Of a stretch of DNA of 64,000 bases, positions 63,535-64,000 are shown one piece after another. Below the pieces are notes generated by a model that saw nothing but the letters and a program-made list of their open reading frames with translations, was not told where the DNA came from and searched no databases. Source of the DNA: Enterococcus moraviensis ATCC BAA-383 (GTDB lineage Bacteria > Bacillota > Bacilli > Lactobacillales > Enterococcaceae); NCBI RefSeq assembly GCF_000407445.1, contig NZ_ASWB01000002.1:372001-436000 (forward strand), written 5' to 3'. Position numbers and translations under genes: made by a program. How positions within the stretch are numbered: position 1 is the first letter of the stretch; every line of letters begins with the position of its first letter.

Positions 63535-64000
63535 GAATTTCTTTGAGGAAATGAAATCTCATTTTTTAGAGAGTGATATAGATTCTTTTAATGAAATAAA
63601 AGAAGACTTATTAGAACAAATAGAGATTCAGTTGGAAGAAGGGAAAACAGAGCAAGAAATCTTGACAGGTTTAGGTGCGCCAGAAACAATTGCGGCTTCC
63701 TTCTATGAAGATAAAAGATTAGATAAAGCCTTGAAAGCAGAAACTGACATTATTGCAGTTGAAGATGTAAAAAAAGTGTATAAAAAGGATCGGAAACTAA
63801 AGAGAAAAAAGCAATTAAAGAAAGTGAAAACAGTTTTATATGTTCTCTTGACGGCTTTGACTTCAATCTTAGTAATCTATTTAGTTGGATTTGCTCTGAT
63901 TTATGCTGTTCAAGAAAAGTTTTTTGCTATTGGACCTATTAGTTTAGCTATTTTTTTCATATGTATTTTATATTATCTGATTAACTCTCTCAAGGGGAAG
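63521..64000 (+). CDS. DUF1700-family membrane protein, N-terminal part
   Basis: ATG 63521 after ATGGAGGAAGATA opens at least 160 residues, cut by the window edge. The cytosolic N-terminus (FFEEMKSHFLESDIDS, then LGAPETIAASFYED) is the HAAS-type DUF1700 domain, followed by a basic linker and helices from about residue 105 (TVLYVLLTALTSILVIYLV). These proteins accompany PadR regulators and are thought to hold them or sense the membrane. It is co-transcribed with and overlaps the PadR gene. Confidence 0.85.
   Translation, partial: MKRIENFFEEMKSHFLESDIDSFNEIKEDLLEQIEIQLEEGKTEQEILTGLGAPETIAASFYEDKRLDKALKAETDIIAVEDVKKVYKKDRKLKRKKQLKKVKTVLYVLLTALTSILVIYLVGFALIYAVQEKFFAIGPISLAIFFICILYYLINSLKGK

Overview
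The window looks like chromosomal DNA of a low-GC Gram-positive bacterium of the genus Enterococcus. The grounds are AT-rich sequence, strong AGGAGG-type ribosome sites, a dagK-rlmCD neighbourhood, uvrB-uvrA, a CstR-type persulfide operon, an Mga-type regulator, an LPXTG anchor fragment and a GlnP-type importer with fused binding domains. The species cannot be named from sequence reading alone.

Layout. 1-4 kb: end of dagK, a Pnu-family transporter with a deoxynucleoside kinase behind a probable NrdR box pair, and rlmCD. 4-6.2 kb: a small HTH regulator, a GNAT enzyme, then a gene-free 1.4 kb holding two tandem copies of a structured RNA cassette that I cannot assign to a family. 6.2-10.3 kb: small housekeeping genes, including an SDR/MerR pair with a textbook 19-bp-spacer promoter. 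10.3-15.8 kb (mostly minus): a lipoprotein resembling a glycosidase, a two-component system and a GH73-type hydrolase. 15.9-18.5 kb: a sulfur operon (rhodanese, CoA-disulfide/persulfide reductase, rhodanese, CstR). 18.5-23.7 kb: a Crp/Fnr regulator and a GntR-controlled ABC export locus.

24-39.1 kb is accessory DNA. It holds a truncated Mga gene abutting a truncated LPXTG gene, then a Tn552/Tn5053-like composite. Its outer left end is at 26191 and its right end at 39108, flanked by TAAAAATCC on both sides. A second left-type end lies inside at 34181. The core (34181-39108) carries a serine resolvase, a DDE transposase and an AAA ATPase. It also carries a reverse transcriptase preceded by about 400 bp of structured non-coding DNA, resembling a DRT2-type antiphage system. 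The left part carries a MerR/ADH pair, an IS1182 relic, a V8-like protease, a divergent membrane GT51-like protein, a type I toxin-antitoxin module and a tyrosine recombinase. A decayed copy of the toxin/recombinase module lies just outside the left end.

39.2-43 kb: decayed genes and a run of small membrane-protein genes of unknown function. 43-64 kb: core genes again (DUF3224/WYL pair, ACT and UPF0210 proteins, cystine transporter, trhO, anion permease, GlnQ/GlnP-like importer, uvrB/uvrA behind a LexA-like box, a secreted YusW-like protein, and a PadR/DUF1700 pair cut by the window edge).
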